Program-made: the position numbers and the translations under genes
Origin: Sacculina carcini
Lineage: Eukaryota > Arthropoda > Thecostraca > Sacculinidae
Direction: 5' to 3'
NCBI GenBank assembly: GCA_916048095.2
Contig: OU696573.1
Coordinates: 7,490,806-7,554,805 of the forward strand
DNA: 64,000 bases
The notes under the pieces: model-generated
The model's database searches: none
Told to the model about the DNA's origin: nothing
The model's input: only the letters and a program-made list of their open reading frames with translations
Shown: positions 40,873 through 52,160 of the stretch, piece after piece
Layout: each line of letters starts with the position of its first letter
Numbering within the stretch: position 1 is the stretch's first letter

Positions 40873-42381
40873 ATGGGTGTTCCTATACGCTGTTTAGAAG
40901 TCAGCAGTATTACCAGTATGAAAACGATTAACGAGGAAACATTCAAAGCTGACATTGATGATACAGAAAACAGTAATAACAGCTTTGGTGTGTATACGGT
41001 GGACACATTTAATTACGCATTCATAAATTCGCAAGGTTTCAGTATGTTACATATAAATGCACGCAGTCTCAACAAGCACATCGATGACTTGACAACGTTG
41101 ATGAGGGAGCTAGAGGTGAATTTCGATGTCATCGCTGTTTCTGAGACATGGGTCAATGACAGCACGTTTGACTTATGCCAAATAGACGAGTTTGAAGCCT
41201 TCCATCAAATGAGGCATGATAAAAGAGGCGGTGGTGTTGCAATATTTGTCAACAAGAAACACCAATCACAACGCGTGCCTCGTCTCACGGTAAATGTGAC
41301 GGATGTCATGGAAATGATTACAGTCGACATAACTATTGATCGGCGTAAAATACGAACGTCGTGTATTTACCGACCACCAGGTACAATGGTGCATACATTT
41401 TCTGAGGAAATAAATAAGTTGACTGAATATTCAAGCAACAACTATTGGCTGCTGATGGGTGATTTCAACATAAATTTGTTGAACACTGAAGGCCACGCTC
41501 CAACGCAAAACTTCTTCATGACCATGACCAATAATGGCTTTTATCCTTTAATAAAGTCAGCGACCAGAGAAACTCATCGCTCAAGCACCTCGATTGATAA
41601 TATATTTACCAATTGTGTTTTCAGTACATTGACGAGTGGTGTAATATGCGAGGATATCTCCGACCATTTCCCAATTTATACAAGACTCAATATTACTCAA
41701 TCTGCACGAGAAGAACATCTCTTGATGAAAAGGAAATATTCACCTAAGCGATTACTACGACTCAAGCAGGAGCTGGAGCAGATAAACTGGGAAATGATAG
41801 AAGGTGATAATGTGAATACGACATACGAGCGATTCCTTGAATTATATATGCGAGCAGTAGATAATCACATGCCGCTACAAACAGTGAAAAAAGGAGAAGT
41901 ACAGAAAAGGCCGTGGATAACAAAAGGCATCAGGATATCTAGTCGCATCAAACGCCAATTGTACACAAAATTTCTTACAACTAAAGTTGAAGACCACAGG
42001 AAGTTGTATTTATCCTATAAAAATATGTTGTCCAAGGTGGTGATTCAGAGCAAAAGACTATATTTTCGTGAGTTTATCGCGGATAGAACGCTTTCAGCCA
42101 AGGAAAAGTGGACAAAAATCAAAAATGAAATTAAGATGACATCTCGGAAAAAGGAACGCATTCATAAACTAAGAGACGACGGGGGCACTTCAAATGTGGT
42201 CCGTACTATATCAGACCTATTGAATGACTACTTTGTTGATGTCGGAGTGCGCCTGTCAAACAAATTACCAGTGTCTGACGTGAATCCTCTAGAGCATGTT
42301 GAAAAAGTGAACGACTCAATGTTCATTAGTCCAGCAACGGAGTGGGAGGTATTTAACGTTATTGGACGTAGTAAGAGTTAA
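40873..42381 (+). CDS. LINE ORF2, endonuclease and pre-RT region
   Basis: A 502-codon open frame. EEP endonuclease blocks: MLHINARSLNKH, VIAVSETWV, RGGGVAIFVNKK, TSCIYRPPG, WLLMGDFNINLL, STSIDNIFTN and ISDHFPIY (the final SDH catalytic block). The rest (41730-42380) is the basic linker before the RT (RPWITKGIRISSRIKRQLY, YLSYKNMLSKVV). A TAA at 42379-42381, just before the RT, ends the frame. Downstream RT coding continues in the same frame, so a substitution or small loss created this stop. Confidence 0.9.
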   Translation: MGVPIRCLEVSSITSMKTINEETFKADIDDTENSNNSFGVYTVDTFNYAFINSQGFSMLHINARSLNKHIDDLTTLMRELEVNFDVIAVSETWVNDSTFDLCQIDEFEAFHQMRHDKRGGGVAIFVNKKHQSQRVPRLTVNVTDVMEMITVDITIDRRKIRTSCIYRPPGTMVHTFSEEINKLTEYSSNNYWLLMGDFNINLLNTEGHAPTQNFFMTMTNNGFYPLIKSATRETHRSSTSIDNIFTNCVFSTLTSGVICEDISDHFPIYTRLNITQSAREEHLLMKRKYSPKRLLRLKQELEQINWEMIEGDNVNTTYERFLELYMRAVDNHMPLQTVKKGEVQKRPWITKGIRISSRIKRQLYTKFLTTKVEDHRKLYLSYKNMLSKVVIQSKRLYFREFIADRTLSAKEKWTKIKNEIKMTSRKKERIHKLRDDGGTSNVVRTISDLLNDYFVDVGVRLSNKLPVSDVNPLEHVEKVNDSMFISPATEWEVFNVIGRSKS

Positions 42382-42408
42382 CTTTCTACAGATTGCAATA
42401 ACATTAGT

Positions 42409-43860
42409 ATGAGCCTGTTAAAAAGTTTTTCCAGATATATTTCCAGACCACTTGCGTACATATTCTATCACAGATTCATTTTCATTTTCGTATCTATCAC
42501 AACAGGTATTTTTCCGACGCTGATGAAAACAGCTAAATTAATTCCTCTTTTTAAATCAGGAGATAGGTCTGACAAAGGAAATTATCGTCCAATATCGATT
42601 GTAGACACATTTTCGAAAATATTTGAAAAGTTGTTTAATGACAGACTGAAGAAATTCTTATGCAAACATCACATAATCGATGAAAATCAATACGGCTTTC
42701 AATCAAACAAGGATACATCACACGCCATTCTAGACATGATCAATGAAATTACAGAGTGTTTTGATAAAAAAAGAAAATGCTGCTGGTGTATTCCTCGATC
42801 TAAAAAAAGCGTTTGACACCGTCAATCACGATTTACTGATAAAGAAATGTCAATGTTATGGAATTCGAGGCAATGCACATGACTGGCTATCAACTTACCT
42901 TTCCGAAAGAAAGCACTATGTTGAATTGGATAATGAACGGTCAACACTGCGAACAAAACAATGTGGAGTGCCCCAGGGTTCTGTATTAGGTCCTACTCTC
43001 TTCTTGATATATATAAATGATATCTTCAGTGTGGCAAAAAATTGCAAAATAATAGTATTCGCTGACGATACAAATTTGTTCTTCAAGGAAAAATGTGCCA
43101 ATAATTTGTACGGAAAAATCAATTCAGAAGTAGCAAGCATACACAATTGGTTCATCTCCAACAAACTCACAGTGAACATTGCAAAATCATCTCATGTATT
43201 ATTCAATAGATGGGCTCGATGTCAAGTCGGTACCGTAAAATTAGGGAGCCCAATTATCAAGAAGAGTGAAAAAACAAAATTTCTAGGAGTCATCCTTGAC
43301 AGCTGTCTGAGCTGGAAAGAACAAATACATAAAGTGTCTTCCAATCTGAGCAAAATTAATTTTATATTGAGTAAAACTAGGAATATATTCGATAATAAAA
43401 AAATATACAGTTATACAACACGCTGTTTAAACACCATATGCAATACTGTTGCGAAACATGGGGAAATACGTTCAAAACAAACTTGGAACCAATAAGAATC
43501 GCCCAAAGAAGAGCATTGAGAATAATAATGAATAAACCCTTACATGAGCGTTCTACTCCATTGTTCAAGCAACTGAACATTATGAAACTTGACGACCTGA
43601 TCAAATACAATACTTTAATGAAAATGTTCAATGCATTCAAAACTCGTCTTCCGAAGAATATACAAAATAACTTCGAAGTAAATCCCAGGCATGTGGACAA
43701 ATTTGCGGTTCTTTTTGCACGCACAAAAACAAGAGACCTGACACTTTTTCATCACGAAATCCGACTTTGGAACCAATTAGCAAGTCCAATCAAAATGTCC
43801 CAATCGATGTCAGCTTTCAAGAAAATAGTAAGAACACAATATATTCAAACTTATGATTGA
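42409..43860 (+). pseudogene. LINE ORF2, reverse transcriptase, two frameshifts
   Basis: First frame (42409-42780): GIFPTLMKTAKLIPLFKSG, NYRPISIVDTFSKIFEKL and ENQYGFQSNKDTSHA. A shift in an A-rich run near 42770 leads to 42781-43440: GVFLDLKKAFDTVNHDLL, GVPQGSVLGPTLFLIYIND and the catalytic FADD (about 43062). A second shift near 43435 leads to the thumb and C-terminal part (QYCCETWGNTFKT, IRIAQRRALRIIMN, HEIRLWNQLASPIK). FADD instead of YADD is an accepted variant in such RTs. Confidence 0.92.
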
Positions 43861-44059
43861 TACACATGTTGCTTATGCGTATGGGAACATCTTAACAGTG
43901 TGGCATGATGAAAAAGCTTTAATTTTTATTATTAGTTGTATATGTTATATATGTTAATGTATATTGTATGTTGAAAAAGGGCAGTACAAGCCTCCAGGCT
44001 TCTTATGCCCAGCCATCCTACATTGCAAATTATCAGGTATTTTGTGAGTGAATGTTTGT

Positions 44060-44098
44060 GTTATGTTGGCTTTGGCAAATATATGATGATGATGATGA
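44060..44098 (+). repeat. LINE 3' terminal ATG repeats
   Basis: ATATATGATGATGATGATGACA marks the LINE 3' end, where short tandem repeats serve in target-primed insertion of CR1/RTE-like elements. Confidence 0.65.
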
Positions 44099-44442
44099 CA
44101 GCTGCTACACGGGAAGAAGCCGAAGCTTATGAACACACAGGTGTGCCCCGTGCAGCTCGCTGCCACCACAGAACCGACCCTCTCCACGGTCTCCACTCCA
44201 CGACCCTCTATGGCGTCACAATGACGAGTGGACAAGACACAAGACGTATTAGAGAGGGCCACCTCCCCAGAATGCATGGCACAACACATGACTGATATCT
44301 GGTACCATCATTTTCTGCTGGGTGGACAGGGGCTGTGGGATTGTAGAATTCGCCCAATGAAATTCTGCTCCGCCGGGTTTCAAATCACAGACCTCCCGCT
44401 TGTGAGGCGGGTGTGCTAACAACTGCACCACGGAGTCCACAA
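44099..44442 (-). mobile_element. tRNA-derived SINE (tRNA-Val-like head)
   Basis: On the minus strand, the head 44440-44365 folds like a tRNA: GGACTCCGTGGTGCAGTTGTTAGCAC (A-box region), an anticodon arm CCGCCTCACAAGCGG with CAC in the loop position, and a T-arm-like GATTTGAAACCC (B-box). It closely follows animal tRNA-Val(CAC). There is no proper acceptor stem or CCA, and an unrelated body of about 260 bp follows, so it is a SINE and not a tRNA gene. Its far end abuts the ATG repeat tail of the LINE. Confidence 0.8.
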
Positions 44443-44734
44443 ATTTAATTGAATGCAAAACTGCACTTTACATAGAATGGCCGCACAGTACCGTGCAAGC
44501 AATGATATTAGGGCTTTCAAACACATTATAACAATTATATTGTGCATATTTAATGATCATTCAATTTGATAGGGTCACTAATAGCATGTGTTGATACAAA
44601 ACAATTCATTTAACATCCCAAATATATCATTTCCATAATTTGAATTTTTTGCATGACTCTTAAAAAACCCCAAAAAGAACGTGTTTTTTTGGTCGAAAAG
44701 AAACCGACGGTTTGTTTTGAGGTCGCATCTCTAT
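44443..44734. other. AT-rich spacer, no gene seen
   Basis: Includes AAAAAACCCCAAAAAG and GTGTTTTTTTGG runs next to the A2 LTR break. Nothing else recognised. Confidence 0.55.
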
Positions 44735-44996
44735 GTATGTGTGTGTGTTTGTCTGACGCGCATGTGCGGCTAATATCGTGTGATAAATACAACAGCAATA
44801 ACAATCAACACCATATACAAACACCGTGCACACATAATTGTTATATAACGGAATTTATACGTAATGATACTCGCGGTAATACAGTGAGTGATGAAGTGGC
44901 ATTCATATAATTGGCATATATAAATACAATAAAACAGTGTACACAGTTGACATACATGGAACAAAAATGGATGTATGTGTGTGGCTACACTACCCC
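44735..44996 (-). repeat. 3' LTR remnant of A2 (LTR start only)
   Basis: Minus-strand sequence from TGTAGCCACACACATAC matches the first roughly 260 bp of the A1 LTR, then stops within its (CA)n run next to AGAGATGC. The rest of the LTR is missing. Confidence 0.9.
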
Positions 44997-47900
44997 TTCC
45001 CTAGACTGTCGAGTACAAAGGCGACATGTCGATATCTCTGTGGGGCACGTACAATGCGCCCACTGCATGTTTCGATGCACGACTTACTTGTAACTACCGG
45101 TGGGTGTGTGTGCTGTGAATTTCTGTTCGTGCTGCTGTCTGTGCACTCAGATGTATGGTGAACAGGCGCGTCGTTTCTGACAAACAATTCGGTAGTGTCA
45201 GGTTCTGTTGACGTGGAGTCGTTTATGATCGGCGATGAAACAACACGTTCTTCAGCTGTTTCGACAAAAGCCAGTTTGCATCGATCAATGGGGATGACGT
45301 CGCCTTTGCTGCGTCTCATGATGGTAATGGTCTTGTCAGTCCTAGCCTTCACCAAGAAGGGACCGTCGTACCTACTCTCCAGGGGATAGCGATGGCCATC
45401 TTTGCGCACAAAAAAAGTGAGTGCACGTTGACAGGACACTGGGAACGTATGAACGCTGCTGAACCGGACGTGGCAGAGTTGGCCTAAGCTTCGCCATATG
45501 ACGTCTCAGTTTGTTCACGTACGAACACGGGTCAGAAGCCGGCGCTGAAGAGTGAAAGAACTCTCCGGGCAATCTCACCGTAGAGCCGTACACGAGCTCC
45601 GCTGCTGTGGCTCCGAAGTACGGTTTGTGCGTGGCTCGGATGCCTAGCAGAACCAGAGGCAGAGCGTCTGTCCAGTAGGTGAGATCATGCGTCCTCAGGC
45701 TTGTTTTCAGCTGCCGGTGCAGCCGTTCCACCATGCCGTTGCAGGCCGGATGGAAGCTGGTCGTGCGCTTTCGTGCCACAACGCCGACTCAAATTGAGCA
45801 CCGCGATGACTTGTGATGGTGGTTGGCACGCCGTACCTCGCAATCCAGCTGCTGATGAACGCACGTGCGACTGTCTCGGAGCGTGAATCTGGAATGGGGA
45901 TAGCTTCCGGCCAGCGAGTGAAACGGTCGACACAAGTGAGGATGTAAGAACAACCACGAGACCGGGGCAGAGGACCCACGAGGTCAACATGGATGTGGTC
46001 GAAGCGTTCTTTTGGTGCACCAAATGTTCCGATTGGTGATTTGGTGTGGCGAGTCACTTTGTTTTTCTGGCACTGGGTGCAAGCTCTGGCAATGTGCCTC
46101 AATTCTATCCATATTGGGCCATGCGAAACGCTTTCTCACCAACTTCACAGTGGTGTCGACACCAGGGTGAGAAATATCGTGGATAAATTTCGTGTAAGGT
46201 TGCCTCAATGCCACCGGTAATACTGGACGCGAAGATCCGGTCGATTTGTCACACAGCAGTGTAGTGTCGTCTGTGCATTTGACGTCCTTGAGCTGCAGTG
46301 AGCCAGGTGAACGACGGATTTCCTCTATGGACGGATCCTCCACTTGAGCGTGCGCGAGTGCGGTGAAATCGTCAATGGAAACGCTTGGTAGTGCCAGCAT
46401 ATTCACAGTACGCAATGGAGCGTCAGCAGCTGCGTTGTCCTTGCCAGGAAAATGCTGAATGTCTCCGATGAATTGGCTGATGAAGTCAAGATGTCTCAAC
46501 TCACGGAGAGAATAACGATCGGATGCGGCACCAAGTGCACTCACGAGCGGCTTGTGATCGGTGAATAGACAGGGATGCTGCCCTTCGATTATATGTCGGA
46601 AGCGTTTCACTGCCAGGTACACACCGAGAAGCTCACGTCCAAAGGTGCTGTACTTGTGCTGCGTTTTGTCGAGTGGCTTTGAGAAATATGACAGCGGTTG
46701 CCACCGATGGTTGATTTCTTGCTGCAACACTGCTCCTACGCCAGTGTCTGATGCGTCCACTACGATGCTGAGCGGAGCACCAGGCCGCTGATGGGCGAGC
46801 TGAGTTGATTGTGACAACGTGTGTTTGATCAATTCGAACGCATGTTGTGTTGACACAGTCCAGGCGACGGCAGCTCTGGAGCGTTTGGTGCGATATGTGA
46901 TGAGCGCATGAAGGGGCTGAAGCATATGGGCGGCGTTCGGAATGAATATGTGGTAGTACGCTACCATACCCAAGAATCGTCGTAGTTCTGACTGGCTGGA
47001 TGGTGATGGGTAGTGACGTATGGCGTCCACTCTCTCAGGAAGTGGGTGGACACCGCCAGAGTCTACCATGTGTTCCAGGAGCTTGACGCGTTTGGCACCG
47101 AGTACGTACTTGTCTTTGTTTACGACGATGCCGTACTGTTGTAGTTGAGTGAAAACGGTTCGCAGGAGATTCTCGTGATGTGCTTCGGACGGGCTGGCCA
47201 GTAGAATATCATCCAGGTATGAAAAACAATGAGAAACTCCGCGCAACACCTCGTCGATGAACCGTTGAAAAGTTTGTCCCGCGTTGCGAACGCCAAATGG
47301 CATACGCACCATCTCGTAAAGCCCAAACCGCGTTGTTATTGCGGTTTTTGGAATGTCCGCCGGTTCGACAGGAATCTGATTGTAAGCGCGTACCAAATCC
47401 AGCGTAGAAAACAACGTGCAGCCGTGCAGGTGCGTTGAAAAATATCTGAGGAACGGCAGATAGTACTTGTCAGGCACTGTGCGTGCGTTCAGCCCACGGT
47501 AATTGCGGCATGGGCGCCACTCACCTTGTGTTTTCTTCGGCACGAGATGCAGTGGTGATCCCCAGTTGCTGGACGATGGGCGTATGATGCCGGGTTTCAA
47601 CATCTTGTCGAATTCTCGTCTGGCAATGACATCGCGACCCTGTGGCAGACGTCTGGGACTGAAGAGCACTGGCTGGCCAGTGGTCACGATGTGGTGTGTG
47701 ACTGAATGCTTCACTTGTGACGGCGCAGTGGGAGGAGCTGTCAGGTCCGTATACTCGTCCAGGACGTGTTGGTAGGCGGTGCGCGGCATTGCAATAACCT
47801 GAATGCCGGGTGCTGTCAGCTCTAGAATCAAGCACGTATTCAGGACGACGCCATCTCGTAGTAGCCGTTGCTGGTTGATGTCCACGACCAATATGTGTGC

Positions 47901-48251
47901 TCGCAGAAAATCTGTGCCGATAATAGGCATATTTACGTCAGCGACCAGAAATGTCCACGGACACGTTGCGCCGTTGCCGAAGGTAACGGTGCGGTGTCTG
48001 GTGCCGTACATCTCAATGGTAGACCCGTTGGCGGCTCGTAGTCGTGTCTGATTTGCGGTGCGTGAAAAACAATGTTTGTTGCTTTTGTATGGCAAGACAC
48101 TCACTTGAGCGCCGGTGTCTATGATATATTTTTCATGGGTTGCCCTATTACTCACGAAAAATAATGACACTAACGTTGCATTGCCTTCCAAACAATGCGC
48201 CACGTGCTGGGGGCTCTTCAGTTTAACGCCCATGAGCAGGGAGGTGAGCAT
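44990..48251 (-). pseudogene. Pol of A2, several frameshifts
   Basis: The main frame (48251-46110, about 710 codons) keeps protease ([11 protein letters not shown]), RT (YLDDILLAS) and RNase H ([15 protein letters not shown]). Compared with A1, a 2-nt loss near 46105 breaks the integrase zinc domain, a deletion of about 28 nt near 45778 removes the segment after GAQFESALW, and an extra-T run near 45410 shifts the C-terminus. The three integrase pieces (46102-45707, 45779-45372, 45439-44990) still show [18 protein letters not shown] and the GPY/F module. It ends HVAFVLDSLGKG before a polypurine tract. Confidence 0.92.
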
Positions 48252-49106
48252 TTACGAGCATCGGCACCGAATCGCGCATGGTAATCGCAGATACGCCGCC
48301 GCTGTGAATGTGCTGGCTGTTGTGGTGAGCGTGATGCACTGTGGTGCGTCTCACCTCTACTGAAGGATTGACGATGTCGTGTAGGACGTGGTGACGGTGA
48401 TCGCCGGTGATTGTTGTACGCGACGGACTGCTGCCGATCACGTGACGTCGGCCGGTCATGCAGCGCTGTGCGTAGCTCCTTGTTGGACGTCTCCAGTCGT
48501 TGCACTGCTTCCACGAGTGTAGAAAGCACTTGCTCCAAAGCAGGTGGGCATTTCTGCTGGATGGTCGTGACGTGCTGAGCTGCTGTGGGTCGAGATGAAA
48601 GACCGCTGGCCTCCAGGTATCAATCGGCGGCGCCGGTGAGATCGTTCAGTGTGCTGGGAGCTGGCAGAAATGCCAGAGCAGCACGTGCTTCCTGTGGTAA
48701 GCGCTGAAGAAACAGTGTGCGGAGAAGGTTTGTGTCTGCAGGTACATCGCCCGCTGATAGCTCATGCCGCATAGAGCGCAGCAGGGCGGTGGGCTTCTGG
48801 TCGCCCAGTTTTTGGCTTGACAGTAACGTCTCCAGTCGACTGGCGTTTGACTGCGCGAGCCGTTCCTGCAGGGCGGTGCTCAAGGCAGCGAACGATTTGG
48901 GTCCGCGTAGCACGTCCTTCAATTGCGTGGCGATGTGTGGCGGCAGGTTGGCCACAACAAGCTTGAAGCGCGTCTCGTCGCTCTCTATGCAGGCCACATC
49001 AAACGCACACTCCACTTGTACGAACCAGACTTCAGGGTCCTCCGGTAGGAACACTAGCAGTCGCAATGAGGTGCTGGGTCTGGGTACCGCTTGCTCGGAG
49101 CCTTAA
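48218..49106 (-). pseudogene. Gag of A2, broken
   Basis: Pieces 49066-48620 and 48538-48218 cover most of the A1 gag, including [34 protein letters not shown] and the terminal [18 protein letters not shown] finger. Stop codons occur near 49101 and 48620, where A1 has coding triplets. A one-codon deletion (HELSAGDV against YELRSAGDV) is in frame. Confidence 0.9.
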
Positions 49107-49149
49107 GTCTGAGCGCCATGCGCTGCCGTGCTCTGCACGGGGTCACCAG

Positions 49150-49207
49150 TGTCGCTGATGGGCATGATGCCGCTAGCGATCAGTCCCAGTGGCTGTGGCA
49201 GCAGGTG
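49150..49207 (-). repeat. 5' LTR of A2, inner end (58 bp)
   Basis: TGTCGCTGATGGGCATGATG through GTGGCAGCAGGTG matches the last 58 bp of the A1 LTR on the opposite strand. It is cut by the LINE and continues at 55144. Confidence 0.93.
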
Positions 49208-49392
49208 TTCGTTCGTTCGTTATTTGTGTTTATGGGATGCACCGGCCTCTGGGACCATACGGCACCCCGCAGTCTATTTACAGCCAAAACACTATAAAAT
49301 GATGGACATGAGGAATGGAATGATGAAATAAATAAGTGTGATAGTGAACAAAATGAATGTGAAGGTCAAGAAATAAAAATCAATAAATAATC

Positions 49393-50642
49393 CTAAAAGG
49401 CAAAAACCGTAAAAACTAAAAAAGCGGCCATCAATGACCACCGACTGCTCCTGTGCAAGAACCTCGTCAATAGTCTGACCGGATCCAAGTAAACGTTGAC
49501 GCGCCTCCGAGAATGATGGACATTCACCACGATGTGTTGAACGGAGAGACGTGCATTACATGCGCCGCACGTGGGTTCAGGTTGTCCGAGTAGAAAATGG
49601 CGATGCGTGTCGTACGTGTGACCCACACGCAGACGACAGAGCGCCACTTCCTCGGACCTCTTCCGGCGATAAGAGCACATCCAATGTCCGATTTCGGGCT
49701 TCACTGCTTTTAGTTTGTTAGCACCACATTCGTCCCAAGAGAGCTGCCAGCGAGAACGGATATAACGATGTATAATAGGATAAAAGTCCGAATACGGAAT
49801 TGGAAAGTTAAAATAAAATGAATAATAGTCTCGTTCAGCAGCTCTTTTTGCGGCTCTGTCAGCTCGCTCATTGCCCAAAATAACATTATGGGCCGGAGTC
49901 CAGCAGAACTTTACACGCTTGCCCTGGTGGTGGATGATGTCAAGAAAGATAAAAATCCTCTGTATAAGAGGATGTAAGGAGAAAGACGATAATGAAGTTA
50001 AAGCACTCAGGGAGTCAGATGAAACTAAATCAATGAAAATGAAGATGAGCGAATAAAAACCAGGGCCAGCAGGATAGCGTAAAGCTCAGCCGTGTAAATG
50101 CAAGCGCTCGGTGGCAGCGTGCTCGAGCGGCACCTACCTCTACTTACAAACGCACAACCCACACCACTGACCGACTTAGATCCATCAGTGTACACGGCAG
50201 TATACCGTCCGTAAGAATGAATTCGCTCCAGTGTGTTTGAGCGAAGCACACTGGGCACTGTACGGTGTTTCGGCAGAGCTGCTAGCGAGACTTCAACCTC
50301 GAGTGTGACCAGTTCCCAGGGTGACTCCGCCGTGTATTCTTGTCTGAGGACTTCGTTAGCATCCATCCCGCATGACTCCAGCAGTGCCTTCATTTTGCTG
50401 CAAAACAGCACAGAACAATGAGGTCCTGGAAGGTACTGCTGCTCAGGCACATGCTGGGAAAATACCACGTCATACGCAGGGTTTTCATGAGTACTTGTCA
50501 GCTTGCAAGAATAACGCATGCCCAGCTCTTGGCGACGGAGCGCCAGCGCAGTCTCATCAGCCTCAACAAGGAGGCTGACGATTGGCGACGTGCGAAACGC
50601 GCCGGTGGCAATGCGTATCCCAGCGTGGTGTACGAGATTCAA
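49393..50642 (-). pseudogene. LINE RNase H domain and C-terminal Cys/His motif
   Basis: Leftward from 50640: HHAGIRIATGAFRTSPI (end of RT), then YTAVYTDGSKSVSGVGCAFV (RNase H catalytic start) and YTAELYAILLAL (E). After a frame change near 50025 follows GNERADRAAKRAAERD (49878), normally preceded by the WTPAHN-type block. Next come ALCRLRVGHTYDTHRHF and a CGACNARLSVQHIVV finger. All belong to the RNase H-bearing LINE ORF2 C-terminus. Confidence 0.9.
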
Positions 50643-50810
50643 ACAGCTTTTCGATTACTCCGAATCCAGATCATATACGATGCTTGCGTAATCGAGACGC
50701 GACCTGACTAACGAGCGGTACAGAAGGAGAAGGGACTGTCGATCTGCTCCATACCGCATGCGGGAAACAGTCTTCAGCACATTCAGTGCCTTTAGACATG
50801 TGGTTCTCAG

Positions 50811-52160
50811 CTATGAAATATGGTCGGTGTAGGTCAAGCGCGAGTCCAACGTGACCCCTAAAAACCGAACCGTGCGTTGGAATGAGACAGCACTGCCGCA
50901 CATTTCCACTTCCATGTTAGGGCAGGCACCTCGGCGGCGGCAGAAGTGTACACCGACCGTTTTGGACGTCGAGAAGCGGAAGCCGTTACACGTTCCCCAA
51001 GTCTCTATTTTATTCACCGCCAGCTGCAGTTGACGCTGGACAGCAACAGTGCTGCGGGAAGAACACCATGCGGCGAAGTCGTCGACAAATAGAGACCGTC
51101 CAATCGAGGGAGGCAAATGATTGTCAATGTCGTTGATCATTGTGGAAAAAAGGGCAACGCTGAGCACACTACCCTGTGGAACGCCTTCTGACTGATCGAA
51201 CGGACGAGACAGGGAGTTCTCCCAGAGCCGTAGCAGCCGCCCCCCGTACCCCCCGGCCGGGGGGCCCCCGAATGTTGAGGGGCCCCTTCGCTTCACGTAT
51301 TATGTGATTATGTCTAATAAATGCATTCAATATTCACAATGGGGCCCCAAGTGATGCCTTCGGGAAGGGGGGGCCCATAATTCCTCGCAACGGCTCTGAG
51401 TTATCCACACGCACGCAGAATGTGCGGTGCAAGAGGAAATTGTGTACGAGCCTCCCCATGTTGCCTCTGACACCACAGCGATGCGGTTTGCGAAGAATTC
51501 CATGTCGCCATGTGGTGTCATATGCCTTTTCGATGTCAAGGAATATCGCCCCGACGTGGTGACCTCGCGTGAAACTTTCACGTACGCGAGAGTCGATGGT
51601 CACCAAGTGGTCTAACGTTGAGCGACCCTGGCGAAATCCGCACTGAGCATCATTGAACAGCCGACCGCGTTCCAGAAACCATATCAGCCTTCTGCAAAGC
51701 ATTTTTCAAACAGCTTGCAGATACAGGAGGTCAGCGATATCGGGCGATAGTCAGACGGGTGATCGCCCGATTTGCCCTGTTTCGTGATGGGTATCACGAT
51801 GGCCCGTCGCCAGAGGGCAGGAAACTGCCCACCACTTCACAGATCATTGAAGACCTGCAGCAGGGTAGAAAGCACAGCCGGCGACAGACGTTTCGGCATG
51901 AGGTTGTGAACCTCATCAGGGCCTTCAGCCACATCGCGAAGCGATCGCAAGGCTGTTCTCAGCTCAGCTACCGAAAAATCGCTGTTGATTGGCAGCTGAC
52001 AGTTGGTGGAGAAATGAACGGGTGATCTCTCGCACAGCTGTTTGATCGCTGAAAAATCAGGGTCGTCTACGTTTGCACGACAGCGCTCCGCTATATATCG
52101 GCCAATTTCGTCAGCAGCATGCTCCGGATTCATCAAGTCCACGCCACTCATCTTAAGAGA
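50811..52160 (-). pseudogene. LINE reverse transcriptase, interrupted by a MITE
   Basis: Leftward: DFSVAELRTALRSLRDVAEGPDEVHNLM (52035-51890), a decayed stretch, then LIWFLERGRLFNDAQCGFRQGRSTLDHL (51690-51600), GAIFLDIEKAYDTTWRHGIL (D of motif A), then the MITE at 51398-51223. It resumes with QSEGVPQGSVLSVALFSTMIND and FVDDFAAW (catalytic FVDD, about 51085), FSTSKTVGVHFCRRRG and VRFLGVTLDSRLTYTDHI. Frame changes occur around 51830, 51700 and 50811. Confidence 0.9.
51223..51398. mobile_element. hAT-like MITE, CAGAGCCGT family (copy 2)
   Basis: The left end is CAGAGCCGTAGCAGCCGCC. The right end complement is CAGAGCCGTTGCGAGG. Flanks AGTTCTCC (51215-51222) and AGTTATCC (51399-51406) differ at one base of eight. 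It shares the CCGTACC..CCGG and GGGGCCC blocks with the copy at 19603-19847 but is shorter (176 against 245 bp). It lies between the catalytic motifs of the LINE RT. Confidence 0.9.

Larger units (their letters stand above)
39391..44098 (+). mobile_element. Plus-strand LINE with ORF1, endonuclease and RT (CR1/Jockey-like)
   Basis: ORF1, a microsatellite-rich spacer and ORF2 follow each other on the plus strand. The 3' end carries TATATGATGATGATGATGACA (ATG units), a short tandem tail of the sort CR1- and RTE-like elements use. No RNase H domain is present. Few lesions (about three in ORF2) and an open ORF1 suggest moderate age. The 5' end is uncertain. I saw no clear TSD because a SINE abuts the tail. 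Confidence 0.85.
44735..49207 (-). mobile_element. CsRn1-clade element A2, decayed copy of A1
   Basis: Gag, pol and both LTR stubs match A1 closely over their whole length but with many lesions. The 3' LTR is cut at its microsatellite. The 5' LTR is interrupted at 49207 by a LINE and resumes at 55144. Primer-binding sequence TGGTGACCCCGTG (complement) lies at 49137-49149. A2 is inverted relative to A1, 6 kb away. Confidence 0.93.

Noticed and set aside
44365-44440. Possible tRNA-Val gene
   Set aside because: The acceptor stem and D-arm are worn, and a SINE body is attached. No independent gene evidence.
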